From positions 124,001 through 188,000 of the forward strand of contig NZ_AVBG01000008.1 of the NCBI RefSeq assembly GCF_000770675.1: a stretch of 64,000 nt of DNA, written 5' to 3'. The position numbers were made by a program, and so were the translations under genes. This DNA is from Pontibacillus chungwhensis BH030062. GTDB lineage: Bacteria; Bacillota; Bacilli; Bacillales; BH030062. Position 1 is the first letter of the stretch. Every line of letters begins with the position of its first letter. Below the pieces are notes generated by a model. It was not told where the DNA came from and ran no database searches. It saw nothing but the letters and a program-made list of their open reading frames with translations. This document shows positions 8,330 to 18,226 of this stretch, piece by piece.

Positions 8330-9433
8330 TTAAAGGAAAGATAGTAATAAAATTAGCAGAATGGGAACCACTAACACCATGTAAGCCATTGGACGGGCGA
8401 AGTTAACCGTCATTCCTATCCCGAACCGCTTCTCCACCAAGACAGAAGGATCTTGTTTATTGAAATAGATCATGCCACCGATCCAGTACCTGTCTTCATC
8501 ATACTCCTCTACTTTATCATCTTGACCCGTCACCACAACTTCATCTAAGTCAGAATCCACTTTCCCAACTTTAATAGCAAACACTACAGCCCCGGCTAAT
8601 GTAAGAAACATAAAGATCAGAGGCACCAGCATAATCATCATGTCACCAAACATGTTTCCGTATAGAGTCATAGCTTGTAAAAACGAGAATAGCATGGTCA
8701 GTAACAAAGAGACGAGCAGCAGTAACCAGCTTGTGTATTTACGTAAGTTTATTTGCCTCTTTTTGGACGCCTGATTGTTCGTTGGACGAATTTTTATACC
8801 TGAACGTTTCGTTAGTTCAATGATACCAAGAAACATCCCTTGGAGAACCAGCAAGATAATCGGAAGGGAGAAAACAGACAGAACACTCTTATCTGTATAA
8901 GCATCAGGCTGCCCATCTGCTCCCCAATGGACAGGAATCTGATCAGGAAACTGATTATAGTTGGCTGCTGTAAAAGCCATTAATCCGATCGTTAAAAGAA
9001 TTGGTAGGGACACGACATACCAGGGCAGCATTTCATCTTTAGCCCTGATGTTTAAATCAGAGATTTTCACTTGCTTTTTACCCTCAAACCAGCTCTGTTC
9101 CTTCTTCAACTTAGAGATCTTCACATGAAAATAGAAATAAAGTACAAGTGAGGTAACAATAACAATCATCGGCAGTATCGTTCCCATAAGTGCCATTTGA
9201 ACATCTGTTGGTGTGGTGCTCATGCTCCAGACTAAGAACGTTGTAAGAACCCCGAGGGATAAAACACCGGTAATAAGAGAATATCGTTTTTTTGATTGCT
9301 TAATCACCGCATGATTCGTATGGTCCATTGGCACCGTCACACCAAATACAACAGTCCGTTTAACCAAGAAAGGAATAGAAACTTGAATGACACTTACGAT
9401 CAACGTCGATAAGAATAAAATGATCCCTTCCAT
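8330..9433 (-). CDS. DUF1648-domain multi-pass membrane protein
   Basis: A 367-residue membrane protein with about eight hydrophobic segments. The DUF1648 signature FPDQIPVHWGADGQPDAYTDKS lies in the middle, and a C-terminal cytoplasmic/membrane segment GGMIYFNKQDPSVLVEKRFGIGMTVNFARP matches the DUF5808-type tail. Related proteins (SdpI-like) give immunity to toxins or take part in signalling, but this is unproven here. Its ATG follows the TAA of the GntR regulator with no gap, so the two are translated as a pair and the regulator probably controls it. Confidence 0.8.
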   Translation of the reverse strand: MEGIILFLSTLIVSVIQVSIPFLVKRTVVFGVTVPMDHTNHAVIKQSKKRYSLITGVLSLGVLTTFLVWSMSTTPTDVQMALMGTILPMIVIVTSLVLYFYFHVKISKLKKEQSWFEGKKQVKISDLNIRAKDEMLPWYVVSLPILLTIGLMAFTAANYNQFPDQIPVHWGADGQPDAYTDKSVLSVFSLPIILLVLQGMFLGIIELTKRSGIKIRPTNNQASKKRQINLRKYTSWLLLLVSLLLTMLFSFLQAMTLYGNMFGDMMIMLVPLIFMFLTLAGAVVFAIKVGKVDSDLDEVVVTGQDDKVEEYDEDRYWIGGMIYFNKQDPSVLVEKRFGIGMTVNFARPMAYMVLVVPILLILLLSFL

Positions 9434-9820
9434 TTACTTCATCTCCCTTACATTTCTCATAATTGAGTCTACAAGCGCGTGAATCTCATCATCGTTCATC
9501 CCGGAAACCATAGCCTCAACAACAGTAGGTCGTAGCTTCTCAGACAATAGATCCGTTTGCTCTTTAGAGGCACCTTTCAATGGGGCCACGCTTATAACAG
9601 CCCCTGATTTCGGAACGATCGTAATAACCCCTTTGGCCTCCAGGTCATGATAACTCTTATTAATTGTATGCATGTTCACACCAAGGTCCGACGCGAGGCC
9701 ACGTACGGAAGGCAACACTTCACCAGCTGCTAGCTCGCCGCGAATGATTCCTTCCATCACTTGTGTGCTCACCTGGGAATAGATCGGTATATCCGACTCT
9801 GGCTCTATCTGAATATACAT
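9434..9820 (-). CDS. GntR-family regulator, YtrA subfamily
   Basis: A 128-residue regulator with an N-terminal winged helix (PIYSQVSTQVMEGIIRGELAAGEVLPSVRGLASDLGVNMHTINKSYHDLEAKG) and only a short C-terminal tail, as in the YtrA subfamily. Such regulators usually repress their own operon, which encodes membrane proteins; here that partner is the DUF1648 protein. GGTGGGAGG precedes the ATG. Two direct repeats in the promoter (9836-9843, 9861-9868) could be its operator. Confidence 0.88.
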   Translation of the reverse strand: MYIQIEPESDIPIYSQVSTQVMEGIIRGELAAGEVLPSVRGLASDLGVNMHTINKSYHDLEAKGVITIVPKSGAVISVAPLKGASKEQTDLLSEKLRPTVVEAMVSGMNDDEIHALVDSIMRNVREMK

Positions 9821-9835
9821 CCTCCCACCTCCATT

Positions 9836-9868
9836 CTGTTCTACTACTATTATAACAAAACTGTTCTA
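9836..9868 (-). promoter_or_regulatory. Promoter with direct repeats before the GntR-DUF1648 pair
   Basis: On the minus strand TATAAT is at 9849-9854. The 8-mer TAGAACAG occurs at 9861-9868 and 9836-9843, flanking the -10 box. No good -35 is visible (TACACC at 9872-9877). Confidence 0.5.
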
Positions 9869-9906
9869 GTTGGTGTATAACAATTGAATGAAGACATAAA
9901 AAAATA

Positions 9907-9935
9907 GGCAGGAATCGATTTGTGATTCCTGCCTG
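9907..9935 (-). terminator. Terminator downstream of the GH16 gene
   Basis: AGGCAGGAATC (9907-9917) pairs with GATTCCTGCCT (9925-9935). On the minus strand it is followed by ATTTTTT, so it ends the GH16 transcript. Confidence 0.85.
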
Positions 9936-9973
9936 TTTTGGTTTGCACCCTAATTGCATGGGAGGTCTTCTTA

Positions 9974-12949
9974 TTAATTTGCGTCTTCTGGTATAACGAC
10001 TTCTAGACTTACGTTATCAATTTCAATGGAATGCGCCTCAGCGAATTGGCCCATTAAATATTTTAGAGAAACTTTGTCATCAGCTGTCATCTCGAATTGA
10101 TAGGTAAACGTGTTGTACTCTTCGCTTAATGAAACTTTCTCACTAAGATAACGGTAATAACCAGCATTCTCTAACGTAACCTCGATCTCACGTGGTACAG
10201 AGGATTTGGCATCAAAGGATAGCTCGTACTTTAGACCTTTAATTAAATCCAACCCTGCATATTCTGGAAGGACACTCCATGTTTCATTACCTGCATTGGT
10301 AATATCAACACTCAACGCTTCATCCTTTACTTCTATAGTTGCATTTGCATCAAAGTGAATGTAGTTAGTCCAAGGATCCATACCTTCTGAGAAGTCCCCA
10401 TTCTTTAATGGGCTCAAATCAATCTCACTATAATCAACATAACTAGATGTTTGATCCAGACGAACGTCATCCATATAAACGTTTACCGCAGTTCCACCCA
10501 TGTTGAAGATTAGCTGACCATCTAAATCAGACAACTCTTTCGTCATTTCAAACGAAACGGTATACGTGTTCCATTCGCTTCCTAAGGAAACAACTTCAGC
10601 TTCTTGATAGACCATTGATCCATCTTCATTCACAAAGCTAACGGACATCTCTCTATCTTGATCAGCCTTCGCTCGGAATGTGAGGTCATAAGTACTTCCT
10701 TTCAAGAATTGGAGACCGTTTTGCTTAAACTGAATATCTTCCTTATCAGATCCAACATCTTCTATATTCATATGCATAAAACGCTCTTCTTCCGTAACAT
10801 AAGACTCAGCTTCTGCACCGTTTTGCGTTACGGTTTCCCAGTAAACAAGTCGGCTGAAGTCGCCTTGGTCAAACGTTCCATTATACACATGGTTGCCATC
10901 TGCTAGCGGTTCTTTTTGATTTGATTCATCAACCTGCCCTGTAATGTCTTCTACTCTTACATTGCCAATCCAAACAGGGTTTGTTGAAGTCTGACCCAGA
11001 TTGAATTCTAAACGTGCCGCAAGATCTGTATCTTGGTTGTGCGTAAACGTATATTCGTATGATTGAACTTCATCAGTCAATTCCATCGTCTTTTCACCTG
11101 AATAGTTCGCATATCCTCGTTCAGCACCACCAGATACTTTCGTCATCAAAGTACGATTCGCATCCGATTTAGCGTCAAAGCTCACTTTATAGGTGCGTCC
11201 TTCTCCAATTGATAATTTTTGAATCAATTGCAGAGCCCATAATGCATTACCTTGATTTGTTATTTCAGTCTTGGCAAACGTAGTGCCGTTTACCTCATCT
11301 GTCGAAATACTTCCTTGTCCCTGAAAATCAGGTAAGGTAAGGAAGTTCCAATACGTATTATCCATAGTATCGCTATTTTCATCAACAATGGTAAACCCAT
11401 TTTCATAGGACTGATCATAAATCAGATTTCCATCCTCAAGTGGTTGCTTCGCATCTTCTGGAAGTGGCTCAATGTCAACGGTTGGCTCTACAGGTTCCAT
11501 ATAGTCACGACCTGTAAGTTCATAAACCCTCACATAGTCAACTTCCATCTGGCCAGGAAATTCAGTAGTCTCATCCACGTCACCGCCATACCAGCCACCA
11601 ACGGCTAGGTTTAAGATCATGTAGAATTCCTGATCAAATGGCGCAGGGAATGTATAGTTCGCTGCTTCATTTGTCCCTTTACTAAACCACTTATTTAACG
11701 TTTGGTACAGTTCACCATCTACATACCAGCGAATTTCACCAGGCTCCCACTCGATTGAGTAAGTATGGTAATCTGTGTAGTTCTCCCCTTCTGGGAAGTG
11801 ATATTCCTCACCCGTATACGTGTTATTCGGCCATTCTTCACCATAGTGAATCGTTCCACCAATCGTGCTCGTATCATTACCTGCTGCTTCCATAATGTCA
11901 ATTTCACCTGAAACAGGCCAATTTCCATAAACGCTATCTTCCGGCATCATCCAGAATGCGGGCCAATACCCTTGACCTTCAGGCAACTTCATGCGCGCTT
12001 CGAACTTGCCATACTTTTTGCTAAATAGGCCTTTTGTTTTTAACTTGGCTGAGGTATAGTCATAAGAGCCAAATTGGTCTGTTTTCTTTTCTTTTTTGGC
12101 TTTAATGACTAAGTTGCCGTCCTCAATATAGGAGTTCTCTGGAGAATCAGTATAATATTCCTGCTCATTGTTTCCCCAACCTGGAGCAACTCCATTTCCA
12201 TCCTCATCTACAATCCAGTTTCCGATGTCGTATGTCCACTTATCTGAATCTATTTCTTCCGTTAAGAACTCATCGTTCCAAACAAGCGTCCAGTCAGTTG
12301 CCTCTTGTCCAAAAGTATAGACAATCGCTTGATTGATGTCGGACTCAACAAATTTTACTGTATTTTGAATAGACGCTTCGATATAAACGTTGCCCTCTAC
12401 TTTCGTATTGTTCAGTACCGCATTACTAGCGCCTTTTGTTAAGAGTAAGTCCCCTTTAATCGTGACATTCTCAATAGTAACGTCCGATTGAGTAATTAGA
12501 GCTGAGCCCTCAACTGTCTCATTGGTGTATGTACCTGAGGTAAACACCGTATCTGCAAGAGACTGAATGTAGGTAATGGCTTCTCCCCATTTTACTGGCT
12601 CATTAGACTGTGCTGGGTCCTCATTCCATGTTTGATACGGGAAAAAGTACGTTAACATCTTCACTGCTTCTCCGTGCTTAATAGCTGAATCCGCGTCTCC
12701 CTCTTCCTCTTCCTCTAGCCAATAGCCTAGCTCTTCTGATAGATTCAAGATCTCTTTTTCCTCGTCAGAATATCCGATAGTTTGATTCAATAAATCTGCA
12801 AAAGCGAGCCTTGATGTTGCTGCATTCTCATTAGCAGGGTGAAATTCTTTCTGTTTCAGCCACTCTACTTCAACGTTTGCCGCTTTTGCTTGTGTTGTAC
12901 CGCTTACTACCAAAGCTACCAACAGACAAAACACGAAAAGTTTCCTCAT
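9974..12949 (-). CDS. Secreted GH16 beta-glucanase (laminarinase type) with three CBM4/9-like modules
   Basis: A 991-residue exported enzyme. The signal peptide is residues 1-24 (MRKLFVFCLLVALVVSGTTQAKA). Residues 30-210 form an uncharacterised acidic region ending in beta-rich repeats (SDVTIENVTIKGDLLLTKG). The GH16 domain spans about 218-480 with the catalytic core GEIDIMEAAG (E349, D351, E354). Three CBM_4_9-like modules follow at about 506-670, 686-835 and 848-985, each opening with a (N)G-x-F/Y-x-x-G motif. It should hydrolyse beta-1,3- or mixed-linked glucans outside the cell. AGGAGG precedes the ATG. Three palindromic operators lie upstream, and no sugar transporter is nearby. Confidence 0.9.
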   Translation of the reverse strand: MRKLFVFCLLVALVVSGTTQAKAANVEVEWLKQKEFHPANENAATSRLAFADLLNQTIGYSDEEKEILNLSEELGYWLEEEEEGDADSAIKHGEAVKMLTYFFPYQTWNEDPAQSNEPVKWGEAITYIQSLADTVFTSGTYTNETVEGSALITQSDVTIENVTIKGDLLLTKGASNAVLNNTKVEGNVYIEASIQNTVKFVESDINQAIVYTFGQEATDWTLVWNDEFLTEEIDSDKWTYDIGNWIVDEDGNGVAPGWGNNEQEYYTDSPENSYIEDGNLVIKAKKEKKTDQFGSYDYTSAKLKTKGLFSKKYGKFEARMKLPEGQGYWPAFWMMPEDSVYGNWPVSGEIDIMEAAGNDTSTIGGTIHYGEEWPNNTYTGEEYHFPEGENYTDYHTYSIEWEPGEIRWYVDGELYQTLNKWFSKGTNEAANYTFPAPFDQEFYMILNLAVGGWYGGDVDETTEFPGQMEVDYVRVYELTGRDYMEPVEPTVDIEPLPEDAKQPLEDGNLIYDQSYENGFTIVDENSDTMDNTYWNFLTLPDFQGQGSISTDEVNGTTFAKTEITNQGNALWALQLIQKLSIGEGRTYKVSFDAKSDANRTLMTKVSGGAERGYANYSGEKTMELTDEVQSYEYTFTHNQDTDLAARLEFNLGQTSTNPVWIGNVRVEDITGQVDESNQKEPLADGNHVYNGTFDQGDFSRLVYWETVTQNGAEAESYVTEEERFMHMNIEDVGSDKEDIQFKQNGLQFLKGSTYDLTFRAKADQDREMSVSFVNEDGSMVYQEAEVVSLGSEWNTYTVSFEMTKELSDLDGQLIFNMGGTAVNVYMDDVRLDQTSSYVDYSEIDLSPLKNGDFSEGMDPWTNYIHFDANATIEVKDEALSVDITNAGNETWSVLPEYAGLDLIKGLKYELSFDAKSSVPREIEVTLENAGYYRYLSEKVSLSEEYNTFTYQFEMTADDKVSLKYLMGQFAEAHSIEIDNVSLEVVIPEDAN

Positions 12950-12994
12950 ACATTCAGCCTCCTATAAATTTTGAAAACCACTTGCACTCAACAT

Positions 12995-13100
12995 CGAAAC
13001 CGGTTTCGTTTTTCGCATAAAAAATACTTTCACTAGATCCATTAAAGCAAAACGAACTTTCCGAAAGCGGTTTCGAATTAATAACTATGAAAGCGGTTTC
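12995..13100 (-). promoter_or_regulatory. Three LacI/CcpA-type operators upstream of the GH16 gene
   Basis: CGAAACCGGTTTCG (12995-13008, perfect palindrome), CGAAAGCGGTTTCG (13062-13075) and GAAAGCGGTTTC (13089-13100) share the GAAANCGGTTTC core. This is the shape of LacI-family operators. It differs from canonical cre sites, so a sugar-specific LacI-type repressor is more likely than CcpA alone. Confidence 0.75.
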
Positions 13101-13111
13101 TAATTGCTTTA

Positions 13112-13139
13112 ATAGTATCATAGATTCCGATCCTTTCAA
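13112..13139 (-). promoter_or_regulatory. SigA promoter of the GH16 gene
   Basis: On the minus strand TTGAAA (13134-13139), 16 nt, TACTAT (13112-13117). The three operators lie at and downstream of the expected start, as expected for repression by blocking. The rest of the 307-bp gap holds nothing else recognisable apart from the next terminator. Confidence 0.75.
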
Positions 13140-13218
13140 GTGAATATTTTCGACATAATTTTACATGAGCACCGAGCTCATAAGTCTTTACTCCCCCGCC
13201 CTTTAACCCATATAAATA

Positions 13219-13248
13219 GCGGAAGGGATACTGCTTAGTCCCTTCCGC
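13219..13248 (-). terminator. Probable terminator of the cys operon
   Basis: GCGGAAGGGA (13219-13228) pairs with TCCCTTCCGC (13239-13248), just after the cysI stop. The T tract on the minus strand is weak. Confidence 0.65.
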
Positions 13249-13256
13249 ACGTTGTA

Positions 13257-14966
13257 CTACTTATGAAAATCAAGCCCTGATTCGACAGGCGCAATGTATC
13301 CCGCTCGAACGACATAGTCTCCGAAATGCTCCCCTTCTAAGCGCTCCTTTGCATAGCTGTGAATGATTGGTTTAAGTGATGCTAGAATCTCATCCTCACC
13401 GATATTTTCTTTATAAAGCTTATTTAATCGCTCGCCTTTAAAACCTCCTCCTAAGTACATATTGTACTTACCAGGGGCTTTGCCAATAAATCCGATTTCA
13501 CTTAGTGCAGGGCGAGAGCATCCATTCGGACAACCAGACATTCGTATGACAATCTCTTCATCTCTTAATCCCGCTTCTTCTATAATGTCTTCAAGCCGAT
13601 CAATGAGAGACGGAAGGTAGCGTTCAGACTCGGCCATTGCCAAGCCACATGTGGGAAAGGCTACACATGCCATCGAATTCCTTCTAAGTGCAGAGTTATA
13701 CCGTCCATCAGACAAACCGTATTGCTCCACCATGCGTTCAATCGTTTCTTTCTCATCTTCCTCCACACCAGAAATAATCAAATTTTGGTTTGGAGTGAGA
13801 CGGAATTCTCCCTTATGCAGTTTAGCAATCTCTCTTAACCCTGTCATAAGCTGATGGTTCTCTTCATCCTTGATTCTACCGTTTTGCACAAATAGAGTCA
13901 GGTGCCACTTCCCATCTCCTTTAACCCAGCCGTATCGGTCGCCGTTATGGTCAAATGAATAGGAGCGAGCTTCTTCTAAGGACCATCCTAGTCGATCGTT
14001 TAACTCGTTCTTTAACCAATCGAGTCCTCTCTTATCGATTGTGTACTTAAACCGGGCATTCTTACGCTCAGATCGATTTCCGTAGTCCCGTTGAATCGTA
14101 ACGATCTTCTCAGCAACCTCTTTCGCTTGGTCCACTTTACAGAATCCTATTACGCGTCCAAGTTGAGGATACGTAGTTGTATCTCCATGGGTCATGCCCA
14201 TACCTCCGCCAACAGATACGTTGTAACCAACAAGCGCCCCATCTTCGACAATTCCAATGAAGCCTAAGTCTTGGCTGAAGACATCCACATCATTCGAAGG
14301 AGGTACTGCGACGCCAATCTTGAACTTCCGTGGTAAGTAGAACGGGCCGTAAATCGGTTCGTCCTCATCACGTCCGTCTAACACCTTCTCTTCATCTAAC
14401 CAAATTTCATGATAAGCTTTTGTCTTTGGTAACAAGTGCTCACTCACTCGATTAGCGGTGTCATAGACTTGGCTATGTACAGAAGACTGATAAGGGTTCG
14501 CTGTCGACATGACATTCCGGTTCACATCTCCACACGCTGCAATGGAATCCATTAACGCCTGATCCATTTCTTGAATCGTTTGCTTCATATTCCATTTCAA
14601 AATGCCGTGCAGTTGAAATGTCTGCCTAGTCGTCAGTTTCATTGTTCCATTGCCATTCGTATTGGCTAGTTCATCCATCTTCAGCCATTGTTCTGGTGTC
14701 GCCACTCCCCCTGGCAAACGAACGCGTATCATAAATTGATAGGCGGGTTCTAATTTCTTATGCTTTCGTTCCTGACGAACATCTCGATCATCCTGCATAT
14801 AGCTACCATGAAACTTAAGGATCTTCGTCTCTTCTTCTGGGATACTGGCTGTAATCCGATTACCGAACTCTTCAACTAGAGATCCCCTTAAGAAGTTACT
14901 ATCCTGCTTAATCCGTTCCATCGCACTAGGGGCGCCTCCTGACTGCTTCCCTTCATCTCTTCCCAT
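13257..14966 (-). CDS. cysI: Assimilatory sulfite reductase, hemoprotein beta subunit
   Basis: A 569-residue siroheme and [4Fe-4S] enzyme that reduces sulfite to sulfide with electrons from CysJ. The ferredoxin-like half domains are visible ([24 protein letters not shown]). The cluster/siroheme cysteines are in [16 protein letters not shown] and [10 protein letters not shown] near the C-terminus. Full length for the family. It is the last gene of the SAM-riboswitch operon, 23 nt after cysJ, with GGGGAGGAG before the ATG. Confidence 0.95.
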   Translation of the reverse strand: MGRDEGKQSGGAPSAMERIKQDSNFLRGSLVEEFGNRITASIPEEETKILKFHGSYMQDDRDVRQERKHKKLEPAYQFMIRVRLPGGVATPEQWLKMDELANTNGNGTMKLTTRQTFQLHGILKWNMKQTIQEMDQALMDSIAACGDVNRNVMSTANPYQSSVHSQVYDTANRVSEHLLPKTKAYHEIWLDEEKVLDGRDEDEPIYGPFYLPRKFKIGVAVPPSNDVDVFSQDLGFIGIVEDGALVGYNVSVGGGMGMTHGDTTTYPQLGRVIGFCKVDQAKEVAEKIVTIQRDYGNRSERKNARFKYTIDKRGLDWLKNELNDRLGWSLEEARSYSFDHNGDRYGWVKGDGKWHLTLFVQNGRIKDEENHQLMTGLREIAKLHKGEFRLTPNQNLIISGVEEDEKETIERMVEQYGLSDGRYNSALRRNSMACVAFPTCGLAMAESERYLPSLIDRLEDIIEEAGLRDEEIVIRMSGCPNGCSRPALSEIGFIGKAPGKYNMYLGGGFKGERLNKLYKENIGEDEILASLKPIIHSYAKERLEGEHFGDYVVRAGYIAPVESGLDFHK

Positions 14967-14989
14967 GATCTCCTCCCCTTTCTCTTCTA

Positions 14990-16786
14990 TTAATAGACAT
15001 CTCGCTGGTATCGCTTTTCCTTACGAAGCTGATTTAAGTACGTTTCTGCTTCTTCAGCCGTATAGTTTCCTTCTTTTTGAATGATTTCTAGAAGGGCATT
15101 TTGAACATCTTTCGCCATATACGTCTCATCCCCACATACGTATACATATGCGCCACCTTTTAACCATTCATAGACTTCCTTACTGTTCTCTAGTAAGCGA
15201 TGCTGGACGTACACTTTCTCCTCGGTATCTCTTGAGAAGGCGACATCCATCTTCGATAGTACACCATCACTCAACCAGCTCTGCCATTCTGTCTGGTATA
15301 AGAAGTCACTGACGAAATGCTGTTCACCAAAGTAGAGCCATGATGGCCCCTTGTCTTCGGTTTCTTCTCTCTCTTGCAAGAAAGCCCGATAAGGCGCAAC
15401 CCCTGTTCCGGCGCCAATCATAATAATAGGCGTATCTTTCTGTTCAGGCAGCTTAAAGTTGGAGTTCTTCTGGACAAAGACAGGCAGGTGATCTCCAATA
15501 CTTGATCTCTCCGAGCACTGTACAGAACAAACACCTGATCTTTTCCTTCCATGTGCTTCATAACGAAGGGCTCCGATTGTCAGGTGAACTTCATCAGGAT
15601 TCGCATTTTGACTACTAGCAATGGAATAGAGACGAACCGGAATTTTCCGGAGTAGTGCTACAAAGTCGCTTACCTCCCCTTTCCAAGGCGCGAAATCGGT
15701 AACAAGATCAATCAAATCTCTTCCATAAACATAGTCTTGTATCGCTTTAGAGTCATTCTCTTCTAACCACTTCTGCAATGAATCACTTAAGGAAGCTGTC
15801 TTTTCAAGAAGGGGTTTTGATAAAGTGGTAATGTCAAAGATTGAGCGAAGAGCTTCTCTCAGCGCCAGTTCCTCACCTTGCTTATTAACTGGAACAGTTA
15901 AGTCCCCATCCCACTCCAGAACTTGAAGCAACTGCTCTACGAGTGCCGGGTCATTCTCAGGATAGATTCCAAGACTATCCCCAGGTTCATAGGTAATCCC
16001 GGACCCTTCTAAATCAAGTTCAAGATGACGCGTTTCTTTATTGGAACCTCGACCGTTCAGATCTAGATTCTCTAAAATTTCAGCCTTGAATGGGTTTTTC
16101 TTAGAATAATTTGTTTGCTCTTCAATCACAGCAGATGCAGGGGCGGGTGAGGCAACGGCTTCCTGTCCTAATTCTTGTTTCACTGCTTCGATCCATTCTT
16201 GCGCTGGTTCCTCATAATCTAAATCACAGTCTACCCGGTTATAGAGCCGACTAGCTCCCAATTCTTCCAAACGTTTATCCAAGTCCTTTCCCGTCTGACA
16301 GAAGAATTCATAAGAGCTGTCACCTAGAGAAAGGACAGAGAAACGAACACCTTCAAGGCTTGGCGCTCTCTTACTATGAAGGAAATCGTACAGAGAAAGA
16401 GCGTTGTCTGGCGGATCTCCGTCTCCATGAGTACTTGTAACGATCAGGAGGTCTTCTACTTTCTTGATATTTTTTGGTTTTATATCATCCATTGATAAGC
16501 ATTCTACCTCTAAATGGACGGCTTGCAGTTGTTCCGTAAATTCTTTAGCAAGCGCCTCACAGTTTCCTGTGTGAGAACCATAAAGAATCGTGACTTTTCG
16601 AGTTTGTGGTGTGTTTCCTTTCGTGGTATCTGTCGCCTCTACCGTTCCTTCTTGATTGCCGACTTGAGCTGAGGCTAAGTAGCCGCTGAGCCAAATCTTT
16701 TGACTTTCCGTAAGCGTAGGAAAAAGGTGATTTAGTAGATCTATTTGTTCCTGGTTAAATGGACTATTCGTTACCTTTAATGACAC
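14990..16786 (-). CDS. cysJ: Assimilatory sulfite reductase, flavoprotein alpha subunit
   Basis: A 598-residue NADPH-dependent diflavin reductase. The FMN flavodoxin domain (about residues 65-205) has [14 protein letters not shown]. The FAD domain has [21 protein letters not shown]. The NADPH domain has [17 protein letters not shown] and ends in the typical YQRDVY. It passes electrons to CysI. It starts with GTG at 16786 behind GGAGGTG and overlaps the end of hemD by 23 nt. Confidence 0.95.
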   Translation of the reverse strand: MSLKVTNSPFNQEQIDLLNHLFPTLTESQKIWLSGYLASAQVGNQEGTVEATDTTKGNTPQTRKVTILYGSHTGNCEALAKEFTEQLQAVHLEVECLSMDDIKPKNIKKVEDLLIVTSTHGDGDPPDNALSLYDFLHSKRAPSLEGVRFSVLSLGDSSYEFFCQTGKDLDKRLEELGASRLYNRVDCDLDYEEPAQEWIEAVKQELGQEAVASPAPASAVIEEQTNYSKKNPFKAEILENLDLNGRGSNKETRHLELDLEGSGITYEPGDSLGIYPENDPALVEQLLQVLEWDGDLTVPVNKQGEELALREALRSIFDITTLSKPLLEKTASLSDSLQKWLEENDSKAIQDYVYGRDLIDLVTDFAPWKGEVSDFVALLRKIPVRLYSIASSQNANPDEVHLTIGALRYEAHGRKRSGVCSVQCSERSSIGDHLPVFVQKNSNFKLPEQKDTPIIMIGAGTGVAPYRAFLQEREETEDKGPSWLYFGEQHFVSDFLYQTEWQSWLSDGVLSKMDVAFSRDTEEKVYVQHRLLENSKEVYEWLKGGAYVYVCGDETYMAKDVQNALLEIIQKEGNYTAEEAETYLNQLRKEKRYQRDVY

Positions 16787-17600
16787 CTGTTGTCACCTCC
16801 AAACGTTGTTCTTGAGACGTTCGATAATAGCGTTCTAATTCAACGACCATTGCCCCCATCTTCTGTACCTCAGGTTCAACGACATATGTAATTCCTTGCT
16901 CTCGTAATTGACCGGCAGTGATCTTGCCAACTGCCACCGCTATAACGCCATTGTTAAACGATTGCACCATTTCATGCTTTTGCTCAGCGAAAACATTAAG
17001 AACTTGTGTTTTACTGGTGAATACAACAGCATCAAGTGACTGAGCGATGATGGATTCACGTAGCCGATTCGTGACGCTTTGTTCCGGAGGGTCAAAAGCA
17101 TAAGGCTTTGAAACGTATACATCGTACCCTAACCCCTCTAACGTCTCTTGCCACAAGGCGTCATCTTGATGATAGGCCTGGAGAAAGACACGTGAGGTCT
17201 CCGCGCCTCTTGGAAGAGCTGCGACGAGATTTTCCATCGTTCCATCTTCTGAGACTAGCGCTGGTTGTAGCTCTTTTTCTTGTAACCACCGCAACGTTTT
17301 ACTCCCACGTATAGCAAGGGATTCTTTCTGTAGCTGCTGTATAAAGTGTTGTTCGAGACCATGTTCAATCGAAGCATCTTCTAATGTTTTAGCTCCTATA
17401 CCGGTCGTTAAGATGACCCAGTCAAATTCTAGCTGGATATAATCGCGTACGTTTTGCGCGCTAATATCTTGGTTTAATTGCTGCTTTCCTTGTGATGGGT
17501 AAGCCACCGCTTCCGCTCCTTTCTTTTGAAGGAGCGTACATATTGCTTCTAATTGGCGATCAGCTGCGACGCCAACGACCTTACCCTTTAATCCCGACAC
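16764..17600 (-). CDS. hemD: Uroporphyrinogen-III synthase (HemD family)
   Basis: A 278-residue two-domain HemD-like protein. Visible features are DWVILTTGIGAKTLED in the first half and VVFTSKTQVLNVFAEQKH with VAVGKITAGQLREQGI in the second, which are the usual HemD positions. It closes the tetrapyrrole ring to uroporphyrinogen III, feeding CobA in siroheme synthesis. It starts with GTG at 17600; the competing ATG 2 nt upstream runs into a stop. It sits between ylnF and cysJ, away from the usual hemAXCDBL operon, so it may be a second, siroheme-dedicated copy. Confidence 0.8.
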   Translation of the reverse strand: MSGLKGKVVGVAADRQLEAICTLLQKKGAEAVAYPSQGKQQLNQDISAQNVRDYIQLEFDWVILTTGIGAKTLEDASIEHGLEQHFIQQLQKESLAIRGSKTLRWLQEKELQPALVSEDGTMENLVAALPRGAETSRVFLQAYHQDDALWQETLEGLGYDVYVSKPYAFDPPEQSVTNRLRESIIAQSLDAVVFTSKTQVLNVFAEQKHEMVQSFNNGVIAVAVGKITAGQLREQGITYVVEPEVQKMGAMVVELERYYRTSQEQRLEVTTGVIKGNE

Positions 17601-17604
17601 ATCC

Positions 17605-18213
17605 TCACCACCTTCGATCTATTGCTTCTTTAAATTGACGCTGTTCTTCTTCATCCTTATACCGTTCCTCTACAATCTCGCGAAGAAGCCTTCTTTTTTC
17701 CCCTTCATCCATAGAGGAGTGCTTAATCTGTTGCCTGCATTCATATAGAAAATCCACATACGGTCCGTAGTCGTCATAATGCTCCCTGATTTTTGATAAA
17801 ATCGATGAGGTGAGTCCAGGACTTGCCCCAGCCGTTGAGACTGATATGGTGAGCTTCCCTTTCCTAAATACCCCCGGGAAGGTGATATTCCCTCGCTCAG
17901 CATTTGTTGCGTCATTAATAAGTGGAATATGAGCAGCGACCTGAAGTACTCTCTCATTCACCTCTTCGTCATCTGTCGCCACAACCAATAGAAACGCCTC
18001 GCGGGCATCGCTTGCTTCAAACCGCTTATCAAGCCACTTAATCTTCCCAAGGCTAACCAACTCTTGAAGGGAGTCCGTCAAGTGCGGGCTGATAATGGTA
18101 ACAATAGCCCCATTTTCAACAAGGGCTTTAGCACGTTTACAAGCGACTTTTCCTCCCCCAATAACGACAGCACAAAGGCCTGTCATTTCGACCATTAAAG
18201 GAAGTTGACTCAT
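17605..18213 (-). CDS. ylnF: Precorrin-2 dehydrogenase / siroheme synthase (YlnF, SirC-like)
   Basis: A 202-residue NAD-dependent enzyme that oxidises precorrin-2 to sirohydrochlorin. The Rossmann motif is VVIGGGKVACKRAKALVENGA, and the family stretch NITFPGVFRKGKLTISVSTAGASPGLTSSIL is present. There is no C-terminal methyltransferase, since CobA is separate. AGGAGG precedes the ATG. Its stop codon is 4 nt from the hemD start. Confidence 0.92.
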   Translation of the reverse strand: MSQLPLMVEMTGLCAVVIGGGKVACKRAKALVENGAIVTIISPHLTDSLQELVSLGKIKWLDKRFEASDAREAFLLVVATDDEEVNERVLQVAAHIPLINDATNAERGNITFPGVFRKGKLTISVSTAGASPGLTSSILSKIREHYDDYGPYVDFLYECRQQIKHSSMDEGEKRRLLREIVEERYKDEEEQRQFKEAIDRRW

Positions 18214-18226
18214 CGTGTGCTTCCTC

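Noticed and set aside
12954-13139. 61-codon frame in the GH16 promoter region
   Set aside because: It covers the promoter and three operators, so it is non-coding control sequence.
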